From Burkholderia anthina (GTDB lineage Bacteria; Pseudomonadota; Gammaproteobacteria; Burkholderiales; Burkholderiaceae): a DNA stretch of 64,000 nucleotides. The notes beneath the pieces are model-generated. The model did not search any database. It had not been told where the DNA came from and saw nothing but the letters and a program-made list of their open reading frames with translations. Location: NCBI RefSeq assembly GCF_001547525.1, contig NZ_CM003768.1:2976001-3040000 (forward strand). The letters are read 5' to 3'. Numbering within the stretch: the first letter of the stretch is position 1; the number at the start of each line of letters is the position of its first letter. This document shows positions 8,664-16,469 of the stretch, one piece after another. A program made the translations under genes and the position numbers.

Positions 8664-8691
8664 CGGCGCGGTGATGTTATTTAATAACATC
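8644..8691. promoter_or_regulatory. Two operator-like palindromes between dsd and rpiR
   Basis: Site 2 is a perfect 19-base palindrome, GATGTTATTTAATAACATC, at 8673-8691. Site 1 at 8644-8664 is GATGTTAC, five bases, GTAGCATC, which differs by one base from perfect symmetry and shares the half-site GATGTTA. Their core (TGTTA...TAACA) resembles RpiR/HexR-type boxes. They sit between the divergent D-amino-acid deaminase and the RpiR gene and are the likely binding sites of that regulator. Confidence 0.65.
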
Positions 8692-8714
8692 CCGCTTCAC
8701 CCCCTTTTCCGCCG

Positions 8715-9653
8715 ATGAATACGCCCGCTTCCCCGTCCGCTTCGCCCGCGGCCGAGCCGCATCCGGCTCAGGCCGCTCCGCCGGTCCTCGACATCGTCGC
8801 GCGGATCGCCGAATGCGCGCCCGAGCTGCGCGAAGCCGAGCGCAAGGTCGCCGCGTTCATCCTCGCCGATCTGGCGCGTGCCGCGCATGCGAGCATCGGC
8901 GCGCTCGCGCGCGACGCGGAGGTCAGCGTCGCCACGGTCACGCGTTTCGCGAAGGCCGTCGGCTGCCGCGATGTGCGCGAGCTGAAGGTGCTCGTCGCGC
9001 AGGCGGCGGCCGTCGGCCAGCGCTTCCTGGTGCCGTCCGACGACGCGCCGGCCGACGACACGAGCCCCGCGTCGATCGTCTACGACGAGATCCGCGTGGC
9101 GCTCGCGCACAACCACCAGCTGCTGCGCAACACGTCGTTCGACGCGGCGGCCGATCTGCTCGCCGGCGCGAAGATGACCTACGTGTACGGGCAGGGCGGC
9201 GGCTCGACCGCGCTCGCCGACGAGCTGCGCTTCCGGCTCGTGCGCTTCGGCCGGCCGGTCGCGAGCTACCAGGACAGCCTGCTGCAGCGGATGGTGGCCG
9301 CGACGCTGTCGGGCGATACCGTCGTCGTCGCGTTGTCGGTGAGCGGGCGCGTGCCCGAGCTGCTCGAGAGCTGCCGGCTCGCGAAGCGTTACGGCGCGAA
9401 GCTGATCGCGATCACCGCGCCGGCATCGCCGCTCGCGAAGCTCGCCGACCACCTGATCCCCGTCGTCGCGTTCGAAACCGATTTCATTTACAAGCCTTCG
9501 ACATCGCGCTACGCGATGATGATGGCGATCGACGTGCTCGTCACCGGTGTCGCATTGCGGCTCGGCGACGCGGGCCGGGAATCGCTGCGCCGCATCAAAC
9601 ACGCGCTCGATGCGCACCGCGGCGGCGGAGACCGTCAACCGGTAGGAGACTGA
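8715..9653 (+). CDS. RpiR/MurR family transcriptional regulator (HTH-SIS)
   Basis: The 312-residue protein has an N-terminal RpiR-type helix-turn-helix (residues about 20-100, with the recognition segment VSVATVTRFAKAVGCRDVREL). It is followed by a SIS domain (about 130-290) with the sugar-isomerase-like motifs VYGQGGGSTALADE and ALSVSGRVPELLE. RpiR regulators usually sense phosphosugars, but here the gene heads an operon with D-aminoacylase and RidA and is divergent from a D-amino-acid deaminase, so it likely controls D-amino-acid use; the inducer is unknown. It ends two bases before the D-aminoacylase ATG. Two palindromes just upstream are its probable operators. Confidence 0.9.
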   Translation: MNTPASPSASPAAEPHPAQAAPPVLDIVARIAECAPELREAERKVAAFILADLARAAHASIGALARDAEVSVATVTRFAKAVGCRDVRELKVLVAQAAAVGQRFLVPSDDAPADDTSPASIVYDEIRVALAHNHQLLRNTSFDAAADLLAGAKMTYVYGQGGGSTALADELRFRLVRFGRPVASYQDSLLQRMVAATLSGDTVVVALSVSGRVPELLESCRLAKRYGAKLIAITAPASPLAKLADHLIPVVAFETDFIYKPSTSRYAMMMAIDVLVTGVALRLGDAGRESLRRIKHALDAHRGGGDRQPVGD

Positions 9654-9655
9654 CC

Positions 9656-11137
9656 ATGCATTCGCACCCCGAAGCCGCCGATACGCTGATCGTCGGCGCG
9701 CAGTTGTACGACGGCACCGGCGCGCCGCCCGTCACGCGCGACGTCGCGATCCGCAACGGCCTGATCGCGGCGATCGGCAACCTGTCGAACTGGCTCGCCG
9801 AGAACGTCGTCGACGCGAACGGCCGCGCGCTCGCGCCGGGTTTCGTCGACGTGCACACGCACGACGACACGCACGTGATCCGCGCGCCGCAGATGATCCC
9901 GAAGATCTCGCAGGGCGTGACGACCGTGATCGTCGGCAACTGCGGGATCAGCGCATCGCCGGTGACGCTCGCGGGCGACCCGCCCGATCCGATGAACCTG
10001 CTCGGCGAGCGCGGCGCGTTCCAGTACCCGACCTTCGCCGCCTACGTCGCGGCCGTGAACGACGCGCGTCCGGCCGTGAACGTCGCGGCGCTCGTCGGCC
10101 ATACGGCGCTGCGCAACAACCAGATGGACCGCCTCGACCGCGCGGCGACCGACGGCGAGATCGCCGGCATGCGCGCGCAGCTCGAGGAGGCGCTCGCGAA
10201 CGGTGCGCTCGGCCTGTCGTCGGGGCTCGCATACGGCTCGGCGTTCGCGGCGCCGGCCGAGGAAGTGATGGCGCTCGCCGAACCGCTCGCCCAAGCCGGC
10301 GCGCTGTATACGACGCACATGCGCACCGAGTTCGACGCGATCCTCGACGCGATGGAAGAGGCGTATCAGGTCGGCCGTCATGCGCGCGTGCCGGTCGTGA
10401 TCTCGCACCTGAAGTGCGCGGGCCCGTCGAACTGGGGGCGCAGCACCGAGGTGCTCGCGTCGCTCGAAGGCGCGCGCCGCTACCAGCCGGTCGGCTGCGA
10501 CTGCTATCCGTACAGCCGCAGCTCGTCGACGCTCGACCTGAAGCAGGTGACGGGCGACATCGACATCACGATCACGTGGTCGGAACCGCATCCGGAAGTC
10601 GCGGGCAAGCTGCTGAAGGCGATCGCGGCCGACTGGGGCGTGACCGAGCAGGAGGCCGCGCAGCGCATTCGCCCGGCCGGCGCCGTGTACCACAACATGT
10701 CCGAGGACGACGTGCGCCGGATCCTGTCGCATCCGGCGACGATGGTCGGCTCCGACGGCCTGCCGAACGATCCGCTGCCGCATCCGCGGCTGTGGGGTGC
10801 GTTCCCGCGCGTGCTCGGCCACTACGTGCGCGACACCAGCCTGCTGCCGCTCGAGGAGGCGATCCGCAAGATGACGTCGCTGTCCGCGCGCCGCTTCGGG
10901 CTCGCTCGGCGCGGCGAGGTGCACGTCGGCTATCACGCCGATCTCGTGCTGTTCGATCCGGCGAGCGTGATCGACGCCGCGACGTTCGAGAAGCCGCAGC
11001 AGCCCGCGCACGGGATCGACGCCGTGTGGGTGAACGGCGTGCTGACTTACGAAAACGGCCAGCCGACCGGCGAGCGCGCCGGCGGTTTCGTCGCGCGCGG
11101 CGAACGCGTGTCGGCCAGTGGCGATGCGGCGTTCTGA
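9656..11137 (+). CDS. N-acyl-D-amino-acid deacylase (D-aminoacylase)
   Basis: A 493-residue amidohydrolase-superfamily member. It opens with a typical amidohydrolase beta-sandwich (residues 1-60), then the metal motif PGFVDVHTHDD. Next come GNCG with the bridging cysteine of D-aminoacylases, GLSSGLAYG, TTHMRTE and SHLKCAG, and the catalytic aspartate segment VGSDGLPND. It ends with RRGEVHVGYHADLVLFDP and a second sandwich part. The enzyme hydrolyses N-acyl-D-amino acids to D-amino acids and a carboxylate in the cytoplasm. It is translationally close to the RpiR gene (TAGGAG before ATG, two-base gap) and precedes ridA. The product would feed the divergently encoded PLP deaminase. Confidence 0.93.
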   Translation: MHSHPEAADTLIVGAQLYDGTGAPPVTRDVAIRNGLIAAIGNLSNWLAENVVDANGRALAPGFVDVHTHDDTHVIRAPQMIPKISQGVTTVIVGNCGISASPVTLAGDPPDPMNLLGERGAFQYPTFAAYVAAVNDARPAVNVAALVGHTALRNNQMDRLDRAATDGEIAGMRAQLEEALANGALGLSSGLAYGSAFAAPAEEVMALAEPLAQAGALYTTHMRTEFDAILDAMEEAYQVGRHARVPVVISHLKCAGPSNWGRSTEVLASLEGARRYQPVGCDCYPYSRSSSTLDLKQVTGDIDITITWSEPHPEVAGKLLKAIAADWGVTEQEAAQRIRPAGAVYHNMSEDDVRRILSHPATMVGSDGLPNDPLPHPRLWGAFPRVLGHYVRDTSLLPLEEAIRKMTSLSARRFGLARRGEVHVGYHADLVLFDPASVIDAATFEKPQQPAHGIDAVWVNGVLTYENGQPTGERAGGFVARGERVSASGDAAF

Positions 11138-11260
11138 ACGCGCGCATTCCGATCTTCCGCGCGCCGCAGCAGCCGGCGCGCGTACCCGCAACCGTGCGTT
11201 GCATGGGCAGGAGCAGGCGCTGAAGCGCCGGCTCCGGCCGACAACACGAGGAGTGAAACG

Positions 11261-11647
11261 ATGAAGCGATATGGCGTAGGCGAAGCGAAGGGGACTGGCG
11301 GCCAGGTGATGCCGTTCGCGCGGGCGGTCGAGGCCGACGGCTGGCTGTACGTGTCGGGCCAGACGCCGATGGTGAACGGCGAGGTCGTCGAAGGCGGGAT
11401 CGTCACGCAGTCGAAGCAGGCGATCGAGAACGTGATCGCGATCCTGAAGGAAGCCGGCTACGGCCTCGAGCACGTCGTGCGCTGCGGCGTGTGGCTCGAC
11501 GATGCGCGCGATTTCGCGTCGTTCAACAAGGTGTTCGTGTCGTACTTCGGCGAGAACCCGCCGGCACGCGCGTGCGTGCAATCGAGCATGGTGATCGACT
11601 GCAAGGTCGAGGTCGACTGCATCGCGTACAAGCCGCCGGTGAAGTAA
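11261..11647 (+). CDS. RidA family protein (reactive intermediate/imine deaminase)
   Basis: A 128-residue RidA/YjgF/UK114 protein with the family core: AVEADGWLYVSGQTPM near the N terminus, a central KQAIENVIAILKEAGYG helix, and the C-terminal PPARACVQSSMVIDCKVEVDCIAY, in which the arginine that binds the carboxylate of enamine substrates is conserved. RidA speeds hydrolysis of 2-imino/enamine products released by PLP dehydratases. That fits the D-amino-acid deaminase in this cluster. The start has a clear GAGGAG-like ribosome site. It lies 123 bases after the D-aminoacylase; a strong hairpin follows the stop. Confidence 0.92.
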   Translation: MKRYGVGEAKGTGGQVMPFARAVEADGWLYVSGQTPMVNGEVVEGGIVTQSKQAIENVIAILKEAGYGLEHVVRCGVWLDDARDFASFNKVFVSYFGENPPARACVQSSMVIDCKVEVDCIAYKPPVK

Positions 11648-11670
11648 CGCGCGAGGGCGGAAGCTGTACG

Positions 11671-11704
11671 ACAAGGCCGGTGCATGGACGTGCACCGGCC
11701 TTGT
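11671..11704 (+). terminator. Terminator-like hairpin after ridA
   Basis: A perfect 14-bp stem (ACAAGGCCGGTGCA and its complement) with a 6-base TGGACG loop begins 24 bases after the ridA stop. It is followed by TTG rather than a long T run, so termination may be partial. It also marks the left edge of the lower-GC island. Confidence 0.65.
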
Positions 11705-11858
11705 TGCATTTGGCACTGAATTTTTACACTTTGAATAGAATCCTGTCGGTGAGAGCGCGAGACGATAGGTCCGTCTGGCGGGTGACAACAGTGATGGACG
11801 CGTAATTGGCAACGGGAATCATGAAATTCGAACGAGCAGACTAAGTGGATTGCTGGGT

Positions 11859-12333
11859 ATGGTCGTCTTCCCGATCAACGATTTCGTGAAGTCGCCCCAT
11901 CACCAGCAATACATACCGCTACGGCGTTCATTCGGATCTCACACCCGCCGAGCTTTTCTTTTTCGTCGCTGTAGAAGAGACGTGTGCACGGGCCGGGATC
12001 GACGATGTCGAAGCTGTGATCCTGATTCTGGCGGGCTGGCCGGTATTGCCGACGCGGCAGAAATTCGGCGGCGCGACGAAAGGAACGTCCGTCGCATCCG
12101 TGATGGCTCGATCGATTTTCCGCCACCAGTTGAACAGGAAGGTTTTACCAACCGTGACGCTGCAGAGTATCAAGTCGTTTCGGATCATCCTGACCCGAAA
12201 ACTCAGCGTGTTCGTCGGACGTGCCGTGCCTGGCGTGGGTTGGGCGCTGCTTGCGCGTGACGTGTTCGCGATCGTTCACGGAACGATCTCCCGGTACAAC
12301 GGCCTCGTCAAAAACGAGGACAGGGTGTTTTGA
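11859..12333 (+). pseudogene. Membrane-associated protein, interrupted by a single-base frameshift
   Basis: The first codons (from ATG 11859: MVVFPINDFVKSP) and the rest of a coherent protein (ITSNTYRYGVHSDL to NEDRVF, ending 12333) lie in two different frames. The switch falls in the run CCCC at about 11895-11898; removing one C joins them into a continuous protein of about 157 residues. The downstream part is well formed: an acidic helix (VAVEETCARAGIDD), a hydrophobic segment VILILAGWPVLP, a glycine-rich FGGATKGTS, and a C-terminal hydrophobic GRAVPGVGWALLARDVFAI. It resembles phage-type or accessory membrane proteins that I recall beside DUF1493 genes; I cannot name the family. Either the gene is broken, the base is an assembly error, or the downstream part starts at the GTG at 12016. 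Its TGA overlaps the next ATG (TGATG). Confidence 0.7.
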
Positions 12334-12698
12334 TGCAAAACGTGAGTTGGGACGAGATCGAAGCTTTTGTGAGGTCGGAGGTGGGGCTCGGTCCATCGAA
12401 GCCGCTCGCTGCTCATACCCGGCTCTGGGAAGACCTGGGTCAAACCGGCGACGAAGCCAATGACTTCATGTGGCGCTTTTTTGAGCGGTTTGCCGTCGAT
12501 ACCGGCGACTTCGATTTCCATCGATATTTTTTGATGGAAGGCGAGGGCTTGCTCTATTCGCTGTTTCGGCGATGGGTGCTTCGAAAACCGCACCACCTCG
12601 AGCGTGAACCAATTACGCTCGCGATGCTGCATCGTGCGGCGGTCGGGAGGAAATGGGATGCCGAGCGATTGGCCGAAGTGCAGCGAAAGGCAGGATGA
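12333..12698 (+). CDS. DUF1493 family protein (acyl-carrier-protein-like)
   Basis: A 121-residue protein with the DUF1493 pattern: an N-terminal helix (WDEIEAFVRSEVGL), then HTRLWEDLGQTGDEANDFMWRFFERF, and a C-terminal tail. The second segment lines up by eye with the region around the phosphopantetheine serine of acyl carrier proteins, but the DSL serine is absent (TGDE instead), so it is unlikely to carry a prosthetic group. The function of DUF1493 is not established. The ATG overlaps the stop of the upstream membrane protein (TGATG), and its own stop overlaps the next start (ATGA), so the three genes are probably translated as a coupled unit. The GC content is visibly lower than in the flanking genes. 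Confidence 0.75.
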   Translation: MQNVSWDEIEAFVRSEVGLGPSKPLAAHTRLWEDLGQTGDEANDFMWRFFERFAVDTGDFDFHRYFLMEGEGLLYSLFRRWVLRKPHHLEREPITLAMLHRAAVGRKWDAERLAEVQRKAG

Positions 12699-12973
12699 AC
12701 GTGCCAGCCGTAGATGATGCTGAAATGAACATGAGTGATCAGCGGCAAGGTCGCGGCGACATGGCCATCCCATTGCTGATGGGCGAATGGGCCGTGCTGA
12801 TGGAAACGATCCGCTTGCGACTCGACCAGATCGAGTGCATGGATCCGGATTCGCTCGATGAGGATGCGCTCGCAGATCGGTACGAAGACCAGGAAACGCT
12901 CACACGTTTGCTGGCCCATATCGAGAGCAACTTTGCACGCACCTTCGGCGGTTTGCCGGCGCAGCCGAAATGA
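12695..12973 (+). CDS. Hypothetical acidic protein of 92 residues
   Basis: A small, acidic, mainly helical protein (MNVPAVDDAEMNMSD start; a central EWAVLMETIRLRLDQIECMD; a C-terminal LTRLLAHIESNFARTFGG). It has no signal peptide, no membrane segment and no motif that I recognise. The ATG overlaps the DUF1493 stop (ATGA), a strong reason to prefer this start over an upstream in-frame ATG. It could be a partner or antidote-like protein of the module, but nothing in the sequence proves that. Confidence 0.6.
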   Translation: MNVPAVDDAEMNMSDQRQGRGDMAIPLLMGEWAVLMETIRLRLDQIECMDPDSLDEDALADRYEDQETLTRLLAHIESNFARTFGGLPAQPK

Positions 12974-13025
12974 CGGTCGCATTGGGCACTCGCGGAAGCG
13001 CCACGCAGCGGCGAGCAAGCGTGCA

Positions 13026-13463
13026 ATGGTGATGCGGATCGCAATTCTGATGTTGCTGCTCGTGCTCGACCGCACTGCCGTTGCGAGCACGTTGTCCGAC
13101 AAGACGCCGCTGCGAGGAGTAGTGCCTCATGTTGCGCCGAGGTCTGTCGAAATGGTCAGCAACGGGGCGTGGTCGGCCGACATCAGCGGAGGCGAAACCG
13201 CGGATATGTGCCGCCAGTTCATTCTTCGGCAGACGGATGTCAGCGCGTTTTTCAAGCGTGCGAACCGCGTAACGGAACGGGCGTACAGTCATGACTTGGA
13301 TGCCGCGAGTTGCTATGCCGAAGGCGAAGCGCGTCTAGCGGGTGGTGGCGCGGCGAAATGGAGGATAGACCAGGCAAGGCGAGGCTTCATTTCCATGCAC
13401 GATGGTCGAACAATCTACCTGTATTGTCCGAAGTGCCGGGCCGCCATGTTCGCGCCGAATTAG
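13026..13463 (+). CDS. Hypothetical secreted protein with C-terminal CxxC
   Basis: A 145-residue protein with a clear Sec signal peptide (hydrophobic core RIAILMLLLVL, predicted cleavage AVA-ST near residue 20). The mature part has a CRQF cysteine in the middle, one in a SCYAEGEAR segment, and a CPKC pair just before the end. These four cysteines suggest disulfides or metal binding in the periplasm. I recognise no family. ATG at 13032 is an equally possible start. It is 52 bases downstream of the 92-residue gene, same strand, and appears to close the lower-GC island; queF is convergent after it. Confidence 0.65.
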   Translation: MVMRIAILMLLLVLDRTAVASTLSDKTPLRGVVPHVAPRSVEMVSNGAWSADISGGETADMCRQFILRQTDVSAFFKRANRVTERAYSHDLDAASCYAEGEARLAGGGAAKWRIDQARRGFISMHDGRTIYLYCPKCRAAMFAPN

Positions 13464-13527
13464 AGAGACGCACCCTTCCGCAAGCAGGGAGGGTTGGCGG
13501 ACCGCAAGATGCCGCCAACAGACTCAT

Positions 13528-14358
13528 TTACTGCCGCGCCGTCCGCGCGTTATCCGGCATCGGCTGGTTGTAATTCGTGCGGAACGGGTTGATGTCGAGC
13601 CCGCCGCGCCGCGTATACCGTGCATACACCGCCAGCTTCACCGGTTTGCACGCATGCATGATGTCGAGGAAGATCCGCTCGACGCACTGCTCGTGAAAGC
13701 CCGTGTGATTGCGGAACGAGATGATGTAGCGCAGCAGCCCCGCGTGATCGATCTGCGGTCCCACGTAATGAATCTGCACGCTGCCCCAGTCCGGCTGCCC
13801 CGTGACCGGGCAGTTCGAGCGCAGCAGGTCGGACACGAGCGTCTCCTCGACCGGCGCCTCGTTCTCGCCGTCGGCTGCCGACAGCAGCGACGGATCGGGT
13901 TCGTACACGTCGGTGTCGAGGTCGAGCCGGTCGAGCGACAGCCCGTCGAGCTCGTCCATCTCGAGCTTGCCGAAATCGTGCGGCGACACCAACTGCACCG
14001 ACACGCTCGCGCCGCACGCGGCCGACACGTCGCGCTTGAGCACGTCGCGCACCGCGTCGACCGAGTCGAACTTGGATTGCGCGAACGAGCCGAGATACAG
14101 CTTGAACGACTTCGATTCGACGATGTTCGGCGATTCGGCCGGCACGTAGAACGTCGCGATCGCGAGCTGCGGCTTGCCGCGCGCGTTGAGCCACGACAGT
14201 TCGTATGCGTTCCAGATGTCGGTGCCGAAGAACGGCAGCGCCGACGTGATGCCGAGCTGCTCGCGCGCGCCGGCGCGCGGGATCGGGAACAGCAGCGACG
14301 CATCGTACTGCGCCGCGTAGACGGTGGCCTTGCCGAGCGGGGAATGTTCGGGATTCAT
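13528..14358 (-). CDS. queF: NADPH-dependent 7-cyano-7-deazaguanine reductase
   Basis: The 276-residue protein is the long, bimodular (YqfU-type) QueF. The N-terminal half carries the NADPH-binding QueF motif [12 protein letters not shown]. The C-terminal half carries the catalytic cysteine in [12 protein letters not shown] (Cys183), where a thioimide with preQ0 forms, and [12 protein letters not shown]. It reduces the nitrile of preQ0 to preQ1, which is inserted in tRNA on the way to queuosine. It starts 12 bases after the ilvA stop and so is probably co-transcribed with it, although the two pathways are unrelated. Confidence 0.95.
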   Translation of the reverse strand: MNPEHSPLGKATVYAAQYDASLLFPIPRAGAREQLGITSALPFFGTDIWNAYELSWLNARGKPQLAIATFYVPAESPNIVESKSFKLYLGSFAQSKFDSVDAVRDVLKRDVSAACGASVSVQLVSPHDFGKLEMDELDGLSLDRLDLDTDVYEPDPSLLSAADGENEAPVEETLVSDLLRSNCPVTGQPDWGSVQIHYVGPQIDHAGLLRYIISFRNHTGFHEQCVERIFLDIMHACKPVKLAVYARYTRRGGLDINPFRTNYNQPMPDNARTARQ

Positions 14359-14370
14359 TGGACGAAGCCT

Positions 14371-15894
14371 TTACGACAGGAAGAGGCGGTAAGCCGGGTT
14401 GGCGCTCTCTTCGACGTACGGATAGCCGAGCGCCGCGAGGAAGCGTTCGAATTCGGCGCGATCGGCCGGCGGCACCTGCAGCCCGACGAGGATCGAGCTG
14501 TAGTCCGCGCCCTGGTTGCGGTAGTGGAACAGGCTGATGTTCCAGTCCGGCGCCATCGACGACAGGAACTTCATCAGCGCGCCCGGCCGTTCCGGGAATT
14601 CGAAGCGGAACAGGCGCTCGTCGAGCGCGAGCGGCGAGCGGCCGCCGACCATGTAGCGGATGTGTTCCTTCGACAGCTCGTCGTGCGTCAGGTCGACGCT
14701 GTTGAAGCCGTGCGACTCGAAGTTCGCGGCGATCTCCGCCGATTCGCCGCGGCGCTTGATCTGCACGCCGACGAAGATGTGCGCGGACTGCGCATCGGCG
14801 ATCCGGTAGTTGAACTCGGTGACGTTGCGATCGCCGACGAGCGAGCAGAAGCGCCTGAAGCTGCCGCGCTCCTCGGGGATCGTGACCGCGAACACGGCCT
14901 CGCGCGCCTCGCCGACCTCGGCGCGCTCGGCGACGAAGCGCATCCGGTCGAAGTTCATGTTCGCGCCGGACGTGACCGCGACGAGCGTCTGGTTCTCGAT
15001 GCCTTCGCGTTCCGCGTACAGCTTCGCGCCCGCGACCGCGAGCGCGCCGGACGGCTCGAGCACGCTGCGCGTGTCCTGGAACACGTCCTTGATCGCCGCA
15101 CACAGCGCGTCGGTGTTGACCGTCACGACGCCGTCGAGGAATTCGCGGCACAGCCGGAAGGTTTCCTCGCCGACGAGCTTCACTGCGGTGCCATCCGCGA
15201 ACAGGCCGACCTCGCTCAGCTCGATGCGCTCGCCCGCGTCCAGCGACTGCGCCATCGCGCACGAATCCTCGGCCTGCACGCCGATCACCTTGATCTCGGG
15301 GCGCACCGCCTTCACGTACGCGGCGACGCCGGAAGCGAGCCCGCCGCCGCCGATCGGCACGAAGATCGCGTGGATCGGGCCCTGATGCTGGCGCAGGATT
15401 TCCATCGCGATCGTGCCCTGGCCGGCGATCACGTACGGATCGTCGAACGGGTGGACGAACGTGAGGTCGCGCTCCTGCTGGACCTTGACCGCGTGCGCAT
15501 ACGCATCGCTGTACGATTCGCCCGCCTGGATCACCTCGACGCTCGGGCCGCCGTGCGCGCGCACCGCATCGACCTTCACCTGCGGCGTCGTGACCGGCAC
15601 GACGATCACGGCCTTGATGCCCATCCGCGCCGCCGAGAACGCGACGCCCTGCGCGTGGTTGCCGGCCGACGCGGTAATCACGCCGCGCGCGAGCGCGTCC
15701 GCCGGAATGTGCGCCATCTTGTTGTACGCGCCGCGCAGCTTGAACGAGAACACCGGCTGGTTGTCCTCGCGCTTCAGGTAAACGGCGTTGCGCAGCCGGG
15801 TCGACAGATTGCGGGCCGGTTCGAGTTCCGTCTCGATCGCGACGTCGTAGACGCGCGCGGTGAGGATTTTCTTCAGGTAATCGTGGGGTGCCAT
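14371..15894 (-). CDS. ilvA: Threonine ammonia-lyase, biosynthetic
   Basis: A 507-residue long-form threonine deaminase. The PLP domain (about 1-320) carries the Schiff-base lysine in VFSFKLRGAYNKM (Lys52), the GNHAQGVAFSA motif and the glycine-rich phosphate loop PIGGGGLASGVA. Two ACT-like regulatory subdomains follow (about 325-507), beginning near RGSFRRFCSLVGDRNVTEF and again near RLFRFEFPERPGALMKF. This layout is typical of the isoleucine-inhibited biosynthetic enzyme making 2-oxobutanoate for isoleucine. The start at 15894 is set by the conserved N terminus (MAPHDYLKKILTARVYD). A TATCAT -10-like element on the minus strand near 15941-15936 could be its promoter. Confidence 0.95.
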   Translation of the reverse strand: MAPHDYLKKILTARVYDVAIETELEPARNLSTRLRNAVYLKREDNQPVFSFKLRGAYNKMAHIPADALARGVITASAGNHAQGVAFSAARMGIKAVIVVPVTTPQVKVDAVRAHGGPSVEVIQAGESYSDAYAHAVKVQQERDLTFVHPFDDPYVIAGQGTIAMEILRQHQGPIHAIFVPIGGGGLASGVAAYVKAVRPEIKVIGVQAEDSCAMAQSLDAGERIELSEVGLFADGTAVKLVGEETFRLCREFLDGVVTVNTDALCAAIKDVFQDTRSVLEPSGALAVAGAKLYAEREGIENQTLVAVTSGANMNFDRMRFVAERAEVGEAREAVFAVTIPEERGSFRRFCSLVGDRNVTEFNYRIADAQSAHIFVGVQIKRRGESAEIAANFESHGFNSVDLTHDELSKEHIRYMVGGRSPLALDERLFRFEFPERPGALMKFLSSMAPDWNISLFHYRNQGADYSSILVGLQVPPADRAEFERFLAALGYPYVEESANPAYRLFLS

Positions 15895-16469
15895 GGGCGC
15901 TCGCGTGCAGTGCGGATGCAGACGGTAAAGGGTCAATGATAGCGCCAAGGGTCCGCCCGCACGCAAGCGGCATGCCGGGCGGGCGGTCGTGGGCGGTGAC
16001 GTGCGCATACGGGCGGGGGCCGCGCGCCGCCTTTTACCGGTTTAACCGCATGGTTACCGACCGGACGGACGGCGAATGGTCGCCCGAAATCGTGCCGAAC
16101 CCCGCCCGGCGCGGCTCGCGGCGATAGCCCCACGACCTGTCCGGCGTGTCACGGCCGGCGCGATCATGGGTTAGAATTCCGTTTTGAATCAAGGATTCGG
16201 AAGATGCAGAGGCACCCTCGGATCGCACCGTTGAAGCCGACGCCGCGCGCAGCCAGCCCCGCGGCCGAACGGCATGCGCGCCGCGCGCGATCGTGCTGAT
16301 GGTCCCGAGTGCCGCCAGGCCCTGTCGCCGGCCAGGAGGGGCGAGTCGCCCGCTCCGGCCCCATGAAGGACAGCCGCGCGCCTGGTAACAGAACAGATTT
16401 CCCCAAGATTGCGCCCACGCGCTTGCCGACGCCCGTGCACGGGATATCGGCCCTCCGAGTCGTCCGAAC
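15895..16469. other. 575-base intergenic region between ilvA and the DUF3683 gene
   Basis: This divergent region should hold both promoters. A minus-strand TATCAT at 15941-15936 with TTGCGT at 15966-15961 (spacer 19) is a possible ilvA promoter. On the plus strand a TAGAAT at about 16172-16177 could serve the DUF3683 gene, giving a leader near 290 bases. In that leader a short open frame of 31 codons runs from ATG 16204 to 16299; it is Arg/Pro-rich and may be chance. No intrinsic terminator is seen. Confidence 0.4.

Noticed and set aside
11705..13527. Prophage or integron origin of the island
   Set aside because: No integrase, transposase, tRNA, direct repeat or attachment site was visible at its edges, so only transfer of unknown mechanism can be proposed.
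13402..15939. A plus-strand open frame of 845 codons
   Set aside because: Opposite strand to queF and ilvA; no start signal or recognisable protein.
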